Below are positions 34,622 through 46,303 of a stretch of DNA of 64,000 bases, in pieces. The notes beneath the pieces are model-generated. The model worked only from the letters and a program-made list of their open reading frames with translations. It had not been told where the DNA came from and ran no database searches. A program made the translations under genes and the position numbers. The DNA lies in assembly GCA_964058845.1 (NCBI GenBank), contig CAXKVR010000467.1, forward strand, positions 1 to 64,000, in the 5' to 3' direction. This stretch comes from Carex sylvatica. Taxonomy: Eukaryota; Streptophyta; Magnoliopsida; Poales; Cyperaceae. Positions within the stretch are counted from its first letter, which is position 1, and every line of letters starts with the position of its first letter.

Positions 34622-37188
34622 TTATTTCTGAAACAGCGCCTTCAGCTCCCCTTTCTCAGCCAAATCAGATATGATATCACACCCCCCAACCAACTCACCT
34701 CCTACAAACACTTGCGGAAATGTCGGCCAATTGCTGTAACTCTTCAATTTCTCTCTCAATCCGTAATTATGTTCTTCATCCAATACATCTAGCGAGACAA
34801 AATCGACACCATGCGATTCTAATATGCTGACAACCTTTTGGGAGAAGCCGCATTGAGGGGCCCGTCTTGATCCCTTGATGAAAGCCACCACTTTGTGCTC
34901 TTTAACAAGTCGGTCAATTAGTTCTTCTAATGGGATGGTTAAGCTGACGTGGCGGCCTGGGGTTAAGCGGATGTCAGGTGGGGCCCCTGTCCAGGTGTAG
35001 TTTCCCTGTACATTGCCGGGAGGGGGCTTGCCGGTGGCTGATATGTGCTCTTCAATCCAGGATTTCCATGCTGATTGCAGGACCATACGATCGGGTGTGG
35101 CCGTGTCTGAAGGACCTACCTGTGCATTTATTTAATGTGAAAAAAGTCATATAGTAGAGGTAAGCTAATATTGATGTAATCATGCATTAGAATTAGTGAA
35201 ATTTTACAAAAATTTGAGACTTTATCTTGGGTACACCAAGCAAAACTCAAAAGTGAAATTTTACAAAAAAATACCCTTTTAACTTCTTTTTTTTTTTTTC
35301 CCTCTTTCCGAAATTTGCCATCTATGGATATTTTTCCAACAGCCATATTGCCTTGTACATATTACTTCATATTTTTATCTATAACGGCTATATGCCTTGT
35401 ATCCATTATATATAGATGCAATGTAATGTTGATGAGTATGATGAACTATCAATGAAATATTTCCTCCTCAAATACTATCTCAAATTCTAATATGAACCAG
35501 TCTAGCTCAATTAAGAACAAATTATAAATATACGCCTTATAGCACCACGCCACCACCCACTCCCAATTTAGTCCTTGTACAGCCTATATAATGTTTCAGT
35601 CTTTATAACTGTTTTTATTCAAAAAATAAATCAACTTGTAAAGTGACAGTATTGACCAAATTGTTACAAATTGAAATGGTAAGGACCAGAACAGGAGCTT
35701 GAAACTTCAACGACTAAAACAGTAACTTGAAGGTGCTTTGAAAACCATTGTGGAAGTAATTCTTTGAAATATACACTAAATTATAAGAATAACGTATTAT
35801 TTTGTTTTTCTTCCCCTGCTCCTAAAAATAATGTTTGTATCTCCATTGGCTTTATTGAGGATACCTGTTTATATAGGACTAATATACATCAAAAAATGAA
35901 GTGTAAAGCAGACAAGAACGAAGATAATATAAGTGTATACTAGCCAGAACATTAAATATCAGGAGATAAATCTCGGTACATGGTAGGTACTAAATGATCA
36001 ATAGTAAATATAATTTGCTGTCTTAATCGGATATAATTTATTCAACAGAAACGAAATAAAAGGTCAGAGAAATTGACTCGGTTCTTTTGAGAGAAGCTCA
36101 AAGGCCGAATTTAGTTATTTTAATTTTTAACTTCAAGGACCCATTTGGCAGAGAAATTATCTAAAAATAATATAGTTTAATAGATAGATTACCTTGAGAT
36201 TTTGATCCCATAGAAGGAAACAAAATATATTATATTTTGGTTCCTTTAGGCAAATTTTAAATGAACAGAAATATAATTATTTGTTCCTTTAGTTTAGGAA
36301 TAGGATTTTATGTGGCATGAGGTGGGTGGTACGCTGAATCCTAAAGGAACCGAAGTTTATAGTTCCTTCTATGGGATCAAAATTTCCATGCAATCTTTTT
36401 TCAGTTCCTTCTATGTGATCAAAAATTGCCATGCAATCCATCCATTACCTGTATTATTTTTTAATTTTTTTTGGTAAAGGTTGAAGGTCAAGTCATCCAA
36501 CTATTTAATGTCCACAAAGGATCCCCATTCAGGTTTCGAACCTACAACTTCTCACACACAGAGTGTTGTCTTTTGCCACTAGACCAAAGGCTGGTTCTAT
36601 GTATTGTTTTACATTATTTTTATAAATACAACTCTGCCCATTTGGTACAACCGAACACTTGTACCAGTTCATTTCTGGGAAAGTCCAAGGAAACATTTGA
36701 TGCAGATGAAAATTCTAGAGACCAATTTGATTTTTAGATAATCTTTTTTAAGGATAATAACCTGAAATTTACCAGTATAAAATAATAATAATTATCACCT
36801 TAACAGAGGAACACAACTCGGATGGGACAGACTTCCTGTGCTTGTCTACACTGGAGGCGATACTACGAGAGATGCCAACAAACTGAAGCTCTCCATTTGC
36901 GTCAAAAACACCATAAACCCCAGCTCCTGTCGGAATACTCGCATCCAGATTCTCTGGATCCTTCACAATAGGTACCGATTCAGATTCTGACAGCTTTCTA
37001 ATGGAGGCGTGTACGCGATGTCTATAGTAGCGCTGGGTTTGGGTTTTGGGTGGGGAGAGGAAGAAAGAAGGGAAAGAGAGAGAAGTAAAAGAAGTTGAGA
37101 AGAGGGTGAAAGAGATGTTGGGTTTTCGAGATGTGAGAGGTGGGGGCATGAATGGGTCGAAGCGGGAGATTTGAGCTGGAGCTGCCAT
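34622..37188 (-). CDS. GRXS16: monothiol glutaredoxin S16, chloroplastic (GIY-YIG-like plus CGFS glutaredoxin)
   Basis: Two exons: 37188-36799 and 35119-34622, joined in phase 0 (VK then VGPSD), 295 aa; the Arabidopsis protein is about 293 aa. Residues 1-60 are Ser/Pro/Phe-rich, as expected for a plastid transit peptide. Residues about 85-130 ([17 protein letters not shown]) form the GIY-YIG endonuclease-like domain characteristic of S16. Residues about 190-295 are a monothiol glutaredoxin with active site CGFS (220-223), preceded by FIKGS and followed by [11 protein letters not shown] and GGCD. These motifs bind glutathione and support an iron-sulfur cluster. In the family it acts in plastid redox and iron-sulfur handling. 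The 1.68-kb intron contains a SINE-like and a fold-back repeat. Start chosen at MAAPAQIS, which opens the transit peptide. Confidence 0.95.
36195..36425. repeat. fold-back repeat in the GRXS16 intron
   Basis: ATTTTGATCCCATAGAAGGA (36196) is mirrored by TCCTTCTATGGGATCAAAAT (36364), and GGTTCCTTTAGG (36239) by CCTAAAGGAACC (36341). An extra arm copy, TTCCTTCTATGTGATCAAAA, follows at 36404. Confidence 0.7.
36465..36605 (-). mobile_element. tRNA-derived SINE-like sequence in the GRXS16 intron
   Basis: On the minus strand: AACCAGCCTTTGGTCTAGTG (A-box-like), about 35 bp, then GTTGTAGGTTCGAAACCTG (B-box-like), then a short body and an A-rich end (CCAAAAAAAATTAAAAAAT near 36470). This fits a Pol III promoter of a tRNA-derived SINE. 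No target duplication was confirmed. Confidence 0.55.
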
Positions 37189-37979
37189 GGCTGTGCTTCC
37201 TCTCTCTGTCTCTCTCTGCTTGAAATGAGAAGAAGAGATGCCGACGGATAAAAATTATATTTCGGATTGGATTGGGCCATAAATGGATCCAATAGGCTTT
37301 ATCTGCCCGATTTACTATCCTGGCCTGTTGGGCCTTCAGAAATTTAGTCCCAGTTGACAGCAACTTTACTGAGTTATCAACTAATCATCCTCTCTCTCCG
37401 GTACCTGATGCGGTCAGTTTAAGTCCCAGCCGGTTAAGAATTTATATAAATTCAATTTCATGTGACTGCTTTGAGATTGGTGCGTAGGCATAACAAACGG
37501 TTTGGATGTAAAGGCACCTGAGATGATCCGAATTCACAGGTAGAATTATCAGTGCAATATTTATCCGGTTTCCTTGTATCTGAATATACACATTATGGTA
37601 AAAGATGAAATGCTAATTTGCGTTGTTTCTCTTTCGCAGAACTGAAATGCTGCAAAAGGTTTGTTGACATAAATTACATATTTCCATTAAACATTACTTT
37701 TAAATAAAAAATTGTATTTAGTAAGTAAAATGTATATTTATAAGGATAAAAATATGTAAGTCCATGAATCAGAAGAACAATTGTTTACATCATTTACCAA
37801 TATTTTAACATTTACTAATGAATTTGTATTCAGAAAATATTTAATCAATTGAAGCAACAATTATACCTAAAAATTGTTCTACTGAGAATCCTCAACAGTT
37901 AAACTTTCACCTTACAAACTACAAACATTTAAAAAGCCAAAAAAACAAAAAACAAAGAAAACAAAAAACAAAGATATAA
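37189..37979. other. interval between GRXS16 start and FLN2 stop
   Basis: GRXS16 5'UTR and promoter (CT-rich leader at 37197-37222; a weak TATAATTT element on the minus strand near 37255) and the FLN2 3' flank. A-rich tract at 37930-37977. No other gene seen. Confidence 0.5.
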
Positions 37980-40900
37980 TCAACCTACAAGTTCTCCTAC
38001 TCTATCTCGGTACGATCCCTCTTCGTCATTGGTACCATCATGAGTTGTCACTGCTTGATAGTCCGGGAAGGGCTCGTAGTCATCATAGAAACCAGACTGA
38101 CCAGTTGTAATTATCTGGAAAGTTTGACCAGAAGAGAGAGCGTACTGAATATTCTCTTCTAAGAAATACGGGTCGGTTGCTACCTCCGGGTCAAATACTA
38201 TGCTCTTCAACAATGCTGAAATAAATACAAAAAACATTATTAGCAACTTCTTCCTTAACTAGTCCCTCAAATAAATACACTGATAATATTAGCAATTTAT
38301 TAACATGCCTGGTACCAAACTAACACAGTACCAATATCGAAGTATTGCTAAACTGTTTTATATTTTTATTTTTATTTTTTTTGCATTTCTTGCAAAATTT
38401 TGTTTTCCTGCAAATTAGACCCAATATTTCATGGTATTTGCCAGAAGTTGAATGAGAAATTAATTTCCAAGAAATATGGGTCGGTTGCCACCTCGGGGTC
38501 AAATACTAGCTCTTTACCAATGCTGAAATAAATACACAACATTATTAGGAATTTCTTCCTTAATTAGCCCCTCGAAAAAACAAAAAATTCAAGTTCTAGT
38601 AATTTTATCAGTGTTTTTTTTGTAGAAGCACTTGCAATTAGATTACTTCACAATTACTAAAGTGCAGCTGACTAATTTTTCCCTGCGAATTAGACCTAAT
38701 ATTATTTCATGATAATTGCCAGAAATTGAATAAGAAATTCAACTTGGCATAATCTACTAAATACAAATATTGTACCAATGAGAAATGATGAAACTTGTAG
38801 TATGTTTGATCGTTCAAAGAATTTAACAACCCTTTCATGCATTATCAATTAATACTCAAATGCACCAAATTTGGCCAGTAGAAATTATTTTTTTATTTAC
38901 AAGTATTATAAACTTGATTTGACAAATATTGCCAAAATTGTCAAATAATTCTATTCTCGAGGAATTTCATCTCATATAATGGGTGCTATTTGCAGAATAA
39001 AAAGAGAGAGAAAAAAAAAGAACTTATAAAGATATATTTATATACCTGCAACAAGAGCATCGCCAGATGCTGACATGTCACAACTAGACGGTTCGATCTG
39101 TAAATCCTCAGAACCTCTAAAAAACTTATCATGCTCCTTTGTATAATAACTCACTCCTGATGCACCATTGGTTACGAAAAGCACCGCCAAGTCATCGTGC
39201 CATAACTCCTTCACCTCTTCTCTACTCCTATGCACATATTTCACAGCTCCTCCATTTTCTGCCACATTTTGTTCGATCCCACATAAAAAGTCGAGTTCTT
39301 GCACTGTCAATTCAATAAAATCGGCAACAGAGAATGATTCCTTGAGAAATGATCTTGCTTCCTCAGAAGAGTGCCAGAATAGCATTGGCAAGTTTACGTC
39401 GAAGAAAATAAGGCCACCTTGTGATTTTATAATGCTAATCACCTCCATTAGTGCTGATTTAGATTTTGGGTCTAGTAAAGCGGATGAACTGAAGTATAGC
39501 AATTTTGCCTGTGCCATTGAAGAATAGAGAATAGTTTAATTTGATAATTTGTGAAAGAGTGAGGCTATGGTACTATGCATAGCACACATTGGTCGATACA
39601 ATGAATTCAAAGTTCAAGTAATCAGATCTGGAATCAATATTTTTGTTTTAATTAGATCATTTGAATGTAGTGATTTTCTACCTATAAAAAAAAATAGTAA
39701 AAAATTTCTAAAAAATATAAAATTTAGTCTTCAAGTACATTTTCATATGAAGATCATGTTGAAAGGTTCCCATCGACTACTTGGAACTTTGAAAAGGTAG
39801 ACATTGATCCATAGTGCGGACCAATCCACGCTATGCATAGTACCATATAGCCTCACTCATTATTTTATATAAAGAATTGTAGGACTCTTTGTGCAACCAA
39901 TAAAATTCATTTCTTTCATGGTTATATGCGAAAAAAGTTTAATAGTTATACTTATACAACGGGGTGTTGAGAAGCTGGCACTACCAAATAAAACTAACAT
40001 TTACTCTTTCCTCTCCTGGTTTCTTTTCTTTTTATTCTGGTAAAATTAAAACCAGGAACACTCTAAAGTACCAGTTGGGTTTTTACCAGATCTATCATGG
40101 TAGATAACCGTGTAAAAATGAAAATTAGGTAAAAAATCTAAACATCTAAATGAACAGTGAAAAACTAACAAAATATAGAAAATATGGTTTGTACAAGCTT
40201 TATACTAGTAAACACACAAGCTGCCAAAAAATTAAATTAAATAAATTATGTTACCTCTTTTAGAACATCCAAGTCAATATCAGAGTTCGAGAAACTATCC
40301 TCTGCAGCGGGCCGCACACACTTAGCTTTCAAAGAGTTACGAACCGCAGTAAGCTTCATATGGGAAACAGCCGTAGAAGTCGAATCATCCATCTTCACGC
40401 ACCCTATCTCAACACGATTTTTTTTTAACTCACTCAATAACGCCATGCCTTGTTTATCAAGACCCAATTTCCCCATGAACCCAACCCGACCGCCGAGACG
40501 TGCCAGAGCAATCGCTACCGAGGAGGCATCACTACCCGGTGCCCTAAAGAATGTATCGGGCAACCAATACAACCACGGCATATTTTGATGCATTTCCCGC
40601 TCAAATACTCTATAAGCCGGTTTTGCGTATGGTATGAAAGAGGCTTTTGCGGGCCCGAAGCAAATCACGAGCGGATACCACGAGATGTCAGAAAGGAAAT
40701 ATGGGTCGTCTTCTGGCCTCATCACCGTCTCTTGTACAGTGGTTTTTTCAAAATTGGTCAATCTTTCTTTCTCTTGTTTGTCTTCACGGGTTAGGGTTTC
40801 ATACCTCGTCAGGTCAGGCTTTTTTGTAGCCTTTTTCTTGTAGCCTCTTTTGGGCCGGGTGTTCTTCTCTTCATTTTCGCTGTCATCTTCAACTTGTGAA

Positions 40901-42710
40901 ATTGATGCGACGGGTTCTATCTCGGGATCTGAAAGAACCATGTGGGTAAGACTTGTAAATTTATTTAAACAAATGAATACCGGACCTCGCAAAATCAAAA
41001 TATTACATATATAGCCTTGCAAAATGAGAAATATCTCGCGTCACAAGAGTATGATAGAAAATTGTCCTTTTCTTGGTAGTACATACATACCTAGGTTACG
41101 CATATATAAATTCTCATTCTGAAGTTCTTCAGTGGGGCCAGCTAGTTCAATAGTTTTCTCCACTTGATCCACCACTTGATCCACAGTTAATTCAGGGGTA
41201 GCATCGATCGGAATAATTTCTTCTTCGGTTTTTTTTTTTCTACCGCGCCGGGTCGGTTTTTTCTCCACTTGATCCACAGTTAATTCAGTGGTCTCTTCAA
41301 CCGGAATAATTTCTTCTTCGGTTTCTTTTGAAGATTTTTTTTTTCTACCATGCCTGGTCGGTTTTTTCTCCACTTGATCCACAGTTAATTCAGGGGTAAT
41401 TTTGACCGGAATAATTTCTTCATCAGTTTTTTCTGAAGAATTTTTTCTACTGCGCCGGGTCGGTTTTATCTCCACTTGATCCACGGTTAAATCAGTGGTA
41501 CCTTCAACCGGAATAATTTCTTCTTCCGTTTCTTTTGAAGACTTTTTTTTTCTACCACGCCTGGTAGGTTTTTTATTTTCTTCCGAACTAATGTTGATAT
41601 TTACTCCATCACTAATATTATCTGGTTCGATCTTTGTGGCATTCTTCTTGGATGCGGATACAATCCAACGGTTGTGATTTAACCATGTCTTTTCGTAGCG
41701 AAGCAATTTAGGTCTTGAAACTTCTGACCCAAAATTTAATCTCATCCTGTACAGATTATTTTTTAATTACAGTAATTTATTAATTATACATATATATTCA
41801 AACAACCAAATACAAAGGTCACTGAACAAGCTGGTATGGTACCTAAATGGGGCCAAATGTGTGATTAAGCTTAAACAAACCCTAAATCATAACGATAAAA
41901 CAATTCCCAAAAAGAAAGGTCAAAGGACACACAAAAACCGAGATAAAACACTATCTTGATGATTCTGGAGTCTGGATCTCTGAGGTAACTCAAATTTGGA
42001 GTTTGGATCCGGACAGCCCAATTAGAATCCAGCCTATCTGACCTGAGGTGGAATGCACGGGGTCTCTTTAATGTCCGTGCCAAAGCAGATCAGACGGTCC
42101 GATGGAAACTCAAAATTTGAGTTTCTGGGTACCAATTATGTAATATGAATTTGATGGTTCTGGGTACCAATTATGTACAAAGACCTGATTAATATGGTAT
42201 TGCAATACATATGACAATAAAAAAAATCCGAAGGAAAGACTTCTGTTGACCAAGGTAACAAGTATTCAGTGGGAAATTAGTAAAATTGACAGGACTAAAA
42301 CCAACTCAACCTTACTTACAAGGGGCATGAAAAAGGCAAGAAGCCCATTGCATTGCTGAAAAAGGCAATTTATTTGTACAATTATCGAATAATGTCATGT
42401 TATTCAACTTTCTGATTTGAAGAAGCTCTGAAATATCAGAAATTACAGCAAATCAGTACTAGAGTACTTCTGAAAACATCAGTATGACACCACTGTACAA
42501 AATTAATCTACAGACCAATTGTTCAAATTAAACCGTATACCAGAGCAATGCATGAGAAGAGAAAATCAAAATCAAGTTGTAATTTCAGAGAATGAGGAGG
42601 ATAGGATACCTGAGAAAAGGCAGAGACCAGATGGAGGAAGCGTACGCCATGTTTCGCAACAGTAATTTGGGTGGACACGAACTGAGGCCTTGGAAATGGA
42701 TTGTAGCCAT
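37980..42710 (-). CDS. FLN2: fructokinase-like 2, chloroplastic (PfkB family, plastid transcription complex)
   Basis: Exons: 42710-42610, 41746-41091, 40928-40255, 39508-39046, 38215-37980; all join in frame to 709 aa. FLN proteins are PfkB-fold, apparently non-catalytic subunits of the plastid-encoded RNA polymerase complex and thioredoxin targets. Residues 1-40 look like a transit peptide. Residues about 80-240 are a low-complexity insert of four basic/acidic repeats (KPTRRGRKKK then TEEEIIPV then LTVDQVE), followed by the PfkB domain: PLVICFGPAKASFIPY (about 338-353), PGSDASSVAIALARLG (383-398), FMGKLGLDKQG, and SASGDALVAG (623-632). The last replaces the usual GAGD context but keeps the Asp. 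Arabidopsis FLN2 is about 614 aa, so this one is longer, mostly through the repeats. Start is the only ATG opening exon 1 in frame; a TTTAAATATCC element lies about 100 bp upstream. Confidence 0.93.
38157..38578. repeat. echo of FLN2 exon 5 border inside intron 4
   Basis: 38157-38280 (exon 5 start plus acceptor and intron end) is repeated at about 38463-38578: AAGAAATA(C/T)GGGTCGGTTG, TCAAATACTA, CAATGCTGAAATAAATACA, then ACATTATTAG. The intron copy has lost the reading frame by small indels but keeps the acceptor-like TTTCAGCATTGG context. Confidence 0.85.
39557..39858. mobile_element. 302-bp fold-back MITE in FLN2 intron 3, GAGTGAGGCTATGGTAC end type
   Basis: The left end GAGTGAGGCTATGGTACTAT (39557) is mirrored by GTACCATATAGCCTCACTC (39840-39858). 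The inner core AATTCAAAGTTCAAGTAATC and GTCTTCAAGTACATTTTCAT belongs to the shared-core family. No target duplication is obvious. Confidence 0.8.
41150..41580 (-). repeat. in-frame coding repeats in FLN2 exon 2
   Basis: Four imperfect units of about 93-108 bp, marked on the plus strand by TCCACTTGATCCAC(A/G)GTTAA at about 41158, 41262, 41369 and 41471. Each encodes a basic TRRGRKKK-like run and an acidic EEEIIPV/LTVDQVE segment. Indels between units are multiples of three. Confidence 0.85.
41985..42125. repeat. short fold-back repeat (AACTCAAATTT / AAATTTGAGTT) in FLN2 intron 1
   Basis: AACTCAAATTTGGAGTTTGG then ATCCGGACAG (41989-42015) is mirrored by CAGACGGTCCGATGGAAACT and CAAAATTTGAGTTT (42090-42124). 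Related to the 46304-46454 repeat upstream of MTP1. Confidence 0.6.
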
Positions 42711-43376
42711 GGTAGGTTAGTAATCAATGGAGGTCATTTGATTTGTATTTCGGAGCGAGAACTGTGAGAGAAGTAGAGAGAAAGGGAAGCAAACGACGAT
42801 AATACCTTCGGATATTTAAATTACAGTATGAACCCTTAGGGTTTTCGATTGATTGTAGCAGCTAATTAGAAGATAAGGGGTATAGTAGTCAAAGCGCACT
42901 AAACCCTTGCACTAGTAGTACTATTCAGCTAGCTTCACACTGCTCACTACTCACTGCTCTAGTCACGAATTCGTATTTATGTTTAGATCCGGACCGAATT
43001 TGTACGAATATTGGCTGGTTTGGTCCGGACTATGGCTGATTAAATTCCTCGTAACTCGTGACATGTTCGTAACTTCGTTAAAAATTTATTAACAATTCGT
43101 TTATTATTAATTCGCTGGTTAACTTAATGTACAGAATCAATATCTTTATCCATAATCTTCTCGAAAATAATAATTTTGTAATTACGTAAAAGAAAGTAAA
43201 AAAATAAAAAATATATAAATTTGGATCTTTAAATACATTTAATATAGAGATAATATTGAGCTGTTCAAATCGATTATTTATATTTTAAGTGAAGATAAAG
43301 ATGTTGAAAACAATTGAAAAATAAAGTCACCAACTCATAAAATATTTAAACCCTATTCATAATAAATAAAAAAGGG
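42711..43376. other. FLN2 5' flank and gene-free sequence
   Basis: FLN2 5'UTR and promoter to about 42830, then AT-rich sequence with TCCGGACCGAATTTG words (about 42988). No gene on either strand. Confidence 0.5.
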
Positions 43377-43499
43377 CATTAGTGTATCAGAACTGGATCT
43401 GACCGATCAGTTTGACCGAAAAAAATTGAAACCGGTCACTTATCCGATTCAGTTCGCTTAAAGAATCATTTTAGTAATTGAGTTGAAAAATCCACTCAA

Positions 43500-43830
43500 T
43501 TAACCGATTTTTATTAAAAACCACCACGGACCATGTCCACCGTAAATCGGCGCTGAACCACACGACGCCAAAAATATCATTTTTCTTGCGCCGGATGGAT
43601 TTGGGACCCACTTGGAAGGGCGGTATGCCACCTCACCAATCCTTTCCAGTACCTCAAACGGTCCATAGGATCTAGGGCTGTGGTGCAATTGGCAACTGAA
43701 ATCTGTCAGTAAGGCTTTAGACGAAGATAGACCCAATCCCCACTGAAGGCACCGGAGCCAATCTTGCTTGAAGGCGATATGGTGCTGCAACTGCAAAGAA
43801 AGACAGTTAGAACTCAGAGACCAGCGCAAT
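43500..43830 (-). pseudogene. fragment of a Ty3/gypsy retrotransposon polyprotein (integrase C-terminal region)
   Basis: The minus-strand frame reads SPRSYGPFEVLERIGEVAYR (about 43645-43700), a typical end-of-pol phrase of plant Ty3/gypsy elements. Just upstream are degenerate pieces such as HHIAFKQDW. The usual LP(x)I(H)xVFHVSLLK continuation is absent, and upstream domains (RT, RNase H, catalytic integrase core) are missing, so this is a short broken remnant. No LTR located. Confidence 0.6.
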
Positions 43831-45030
43831 ACACACCCCTACACTGTATCTTTTTATAGCTATTGTTTTTAATCTATACCTAGACTTTTTTTTATGTTTG
43901 ATTTATAATATAAGTCTTGAATTAATAATATAATTAAAATAATAAAAATAATATAATATAATATAATAGGTATATCGTATCTTTGATTTTTGAGAATTAT
44001 CGTTTCGCCGTATTCGTACCGTATCCAATACAATACCCGTACCCAGAGACGGAGATAGGTTAATAGAATGGGGGTCAATTGACCCCCTCTTTTTTCCAAA
44101 TACTAGTAATGAATTATGCTTTTGTTCTATAAATAAAGTAAAATGCTACATGTACAAGAAAATTGACCCCCGTATTTTTTATGACATTTTATACTATTGG
44201 TCCCCATTTTAAAAAAAAAAAATTATTTGTGTACAATTTGAAAGAATTCTAGCATTTTAGAACATTTTTTAATAAAAAAAAATCAAAAATCCCATGGAGA
44301 GTCAGACAATTCTTATTTTATGTTATATATCTCTCTTATATTCTTTTTCTGACTCATCACTTGTTGAAATTTTTTTTTGACCCCCATTCAGCCAAATCCT
44401 GTCTCCGCCTTTGTCCGTATCCGTATCCGTATCCATGCAACATAGTAAGCATCCAATGAGAAAGAAGGTCATATATTCACCTAGCATCTAGTGCCTAGAG
44501 AGTTGAATAAGATATAACTTTTTAGATTACATGTCTTTCCTTACTCAATTTATTCCAACTCTTACTGCGTGCACAATTATTATTTTTTTAGTTACTGCTA
44601 TGTCTTATAACTTAGTTAATGAAGTCATACCTCATGTTTTAAACAAACAAAAAAAAATTCATTGAAAACATGAACGTAATTTAGGTTTTATATGAACTTA
44701 ATTAAACTTATCTATGTACATTTTTTATTTATTTTGGGATGTTGTGTATTTTTTTTCTTAAAGTAAATATTTTGTCATTTCTTGATAAAATAAGTAGTTA
44801 AATATGTACTATAGGTATTTTTCTATTTCAAAACATGATTATATTTGATTATTTATAATAGTAATAATTATATTTCATAAATATAAGCATTTAAAAAACT
44901 AGCAATTGAACCGATTGATCCGTTGGTTCTACCAGTGAATCGTTGATCTGAAGGTTTATCGGTTAGAAGTCCGGTCCAATTTTAATAACATTGGTTTAGA
45001 TATTTGAACCCTATTCATATTAAATAAAAA
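43831..45030. repeat. layered repeat interval with GTATCCG and TCCGGTCCAATTTTAATAAC parts
   Basis: A GTATCC/CCGTATT-rich segment (43975-44043 and 44414-44440) is interrupted by a hAT-type insertion at 44044. A right-end-like TCCGGTCCAATTTTAATAAC (44971) echoes 16025-16050. A left partner may be ATCAGAACTGGATCTGACCG at 43387. No gene. Confidence 0.45.
44044..44413. mobile_element. 370-bp non-autonomous hAT-type element (CAGAGACGGAG ends)
   Basis: The left end CAGAGACGGAGATAGG and the right end CCTGTCTCCGCCTTTG (inverse CAAAGGCGGAGACAGG) are inverted repeats, with GGGGGTCAATTGACCCCC next to the left end. The 8-bp flanks CCCGTACC and TCCGTATC match 6 of 8. Inserted within a GTATCCG-rich repeat. 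Confidence 0.7.
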
Positions 45031-45059
45031 GGTACTGTTGTACTGTTTAAAACGGAGGA

Positions 45060-45152
45060 GAAATTGTTGAAAATAAAACTACGGGTACACACTCTGGGTG
45101 CGACTAACATTACCAGCATGACTCTTACAAATAAAGCCTTCATTCATTTCTT
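45060..45152. repeat. dispersed repeat shared with 51230-51320
   Basis: GTTGAAAATAAAACTACGGG, ACACTCTGGGTGCGACTAAC and AATAAAGCCTTCATTCATTT occur in the same order and spacing at 51230-51320, just upstream of the acyl-ACP desaturase gene. Confidence 0.7.
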
Positions 45153-46300
45153 CTCACATTTGCTCGCAACCAAATAAACCCACATGACCGTTGCTTTCAT
45201 TTCCTTTTTTAGTTAAGTCTGTCAACAGCTCTAGAGCCTTGTAATCTATGTTTACTCTGTAATTTTCTCTTGTAAGTTGTAAGGATATGAGACAATAAGA
45301 AAAGGTTTTACCCAACTCAAACACTATTTTGAACAGGTACAAACCTGCATGATGCAAAAGAAGCAATTTTATTTGAGTGGAACTAGGGTATTATTAAGTT
45401 TAGAGACCGATCTACATTCAGTCGTACGGGTACTCAGTCACTCTATGATTTTAAAATTTTAGTTATGTATATTAAAATTTAATTGAAATTTATTTTTTTA
45501 GAACTTTTTATATAGCCTAGTTTCCTCATAAAATACCACATACCTACTTGTAGTCTAGTGGTTGAAACTTACTTTGTAGTTGTGGTGAGCTTGAGTTCAA
45601 TTCTCACCAACAGTATATTGTTCATTTTAATTTTAGCACATCTATCGTGAATTTCTAGTTTTGCCTCTGCTTAAGTTTATTTATCACGTCTTTTTGTGAA
45701 CTGAACTTTAAAACCTATCAAATTGACTTCAAATATGAATTCGAACTGTTGAAATCCAACTAGTTTACGAGTGATGTGTTTATATGTGAAAAAATAATAA
45801 TTTAGAATTAGTTTTGCATAGTCAAATGGTTAAGAAATATTTTAAAATGAATACATTAAATTAGTTTATAATTTTTTTAATTTTGACTTCTCGACTTTAT
45901 ATTAAATTATTTCAATTTTTTTTTGTTTTTTGGAATAAGTAGATGAATTTTAACAATTGAAATTTATCGTTTTAGAGTTGAATTAAAAAAAAAATAATGA
46001 ACTTAATAACACCCTATACTATTTTATTTCGCAACAATTTTATTTTATTTATTTATTTTTGCTCTCGATGGCACGATTCATTGCGTTCAGGTCAAATCAA
46101 TATAATAATACGGTGCGACGGTATGATTCATTCCGTTATCTTGTCATATCTTCTTAATTTTGGACCAAAAGGAAAGCAAATAAATAAATAAGAATATCTG
46201 TTGAGCTCTAAAAATAAATTAAATCTAAAATCATAGGTAAATCAACCAATCAGAGCGCGGGGAGTTTAAAAAAGGCGGTGCCTGTATATCCGAATTAAAA
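45153..46300. other. gene-free interval with a SINE-like sequence (45540-45660)
   Basis: On the plus strand TTGTAGTCTAGTGGTTG (45549, A-box-like) is followed about 40 bp later by GAGCTTGAGTTCAATTCTCA (45586, B-box-like), resembling a tRNA-derived SINE head. The rest is AT-rich without supported exons. Confidence 0.5.
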
Positions 46301-46303
46301 TAA

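Noticed and set aside
36520..36605. Possible tRNA gene on the minus strand
   Set aside because: A-box and B-box words are present, but no acceptor stem or anticodon arm can be folded and the 3' side runs into an A-rich SINE-like tail.
40450..40843. Plus-strand open frames over FLN2 exon 3
   Set aside because: Antisense shadows of a conserved PfkB-coding exon; no start context or splice support.
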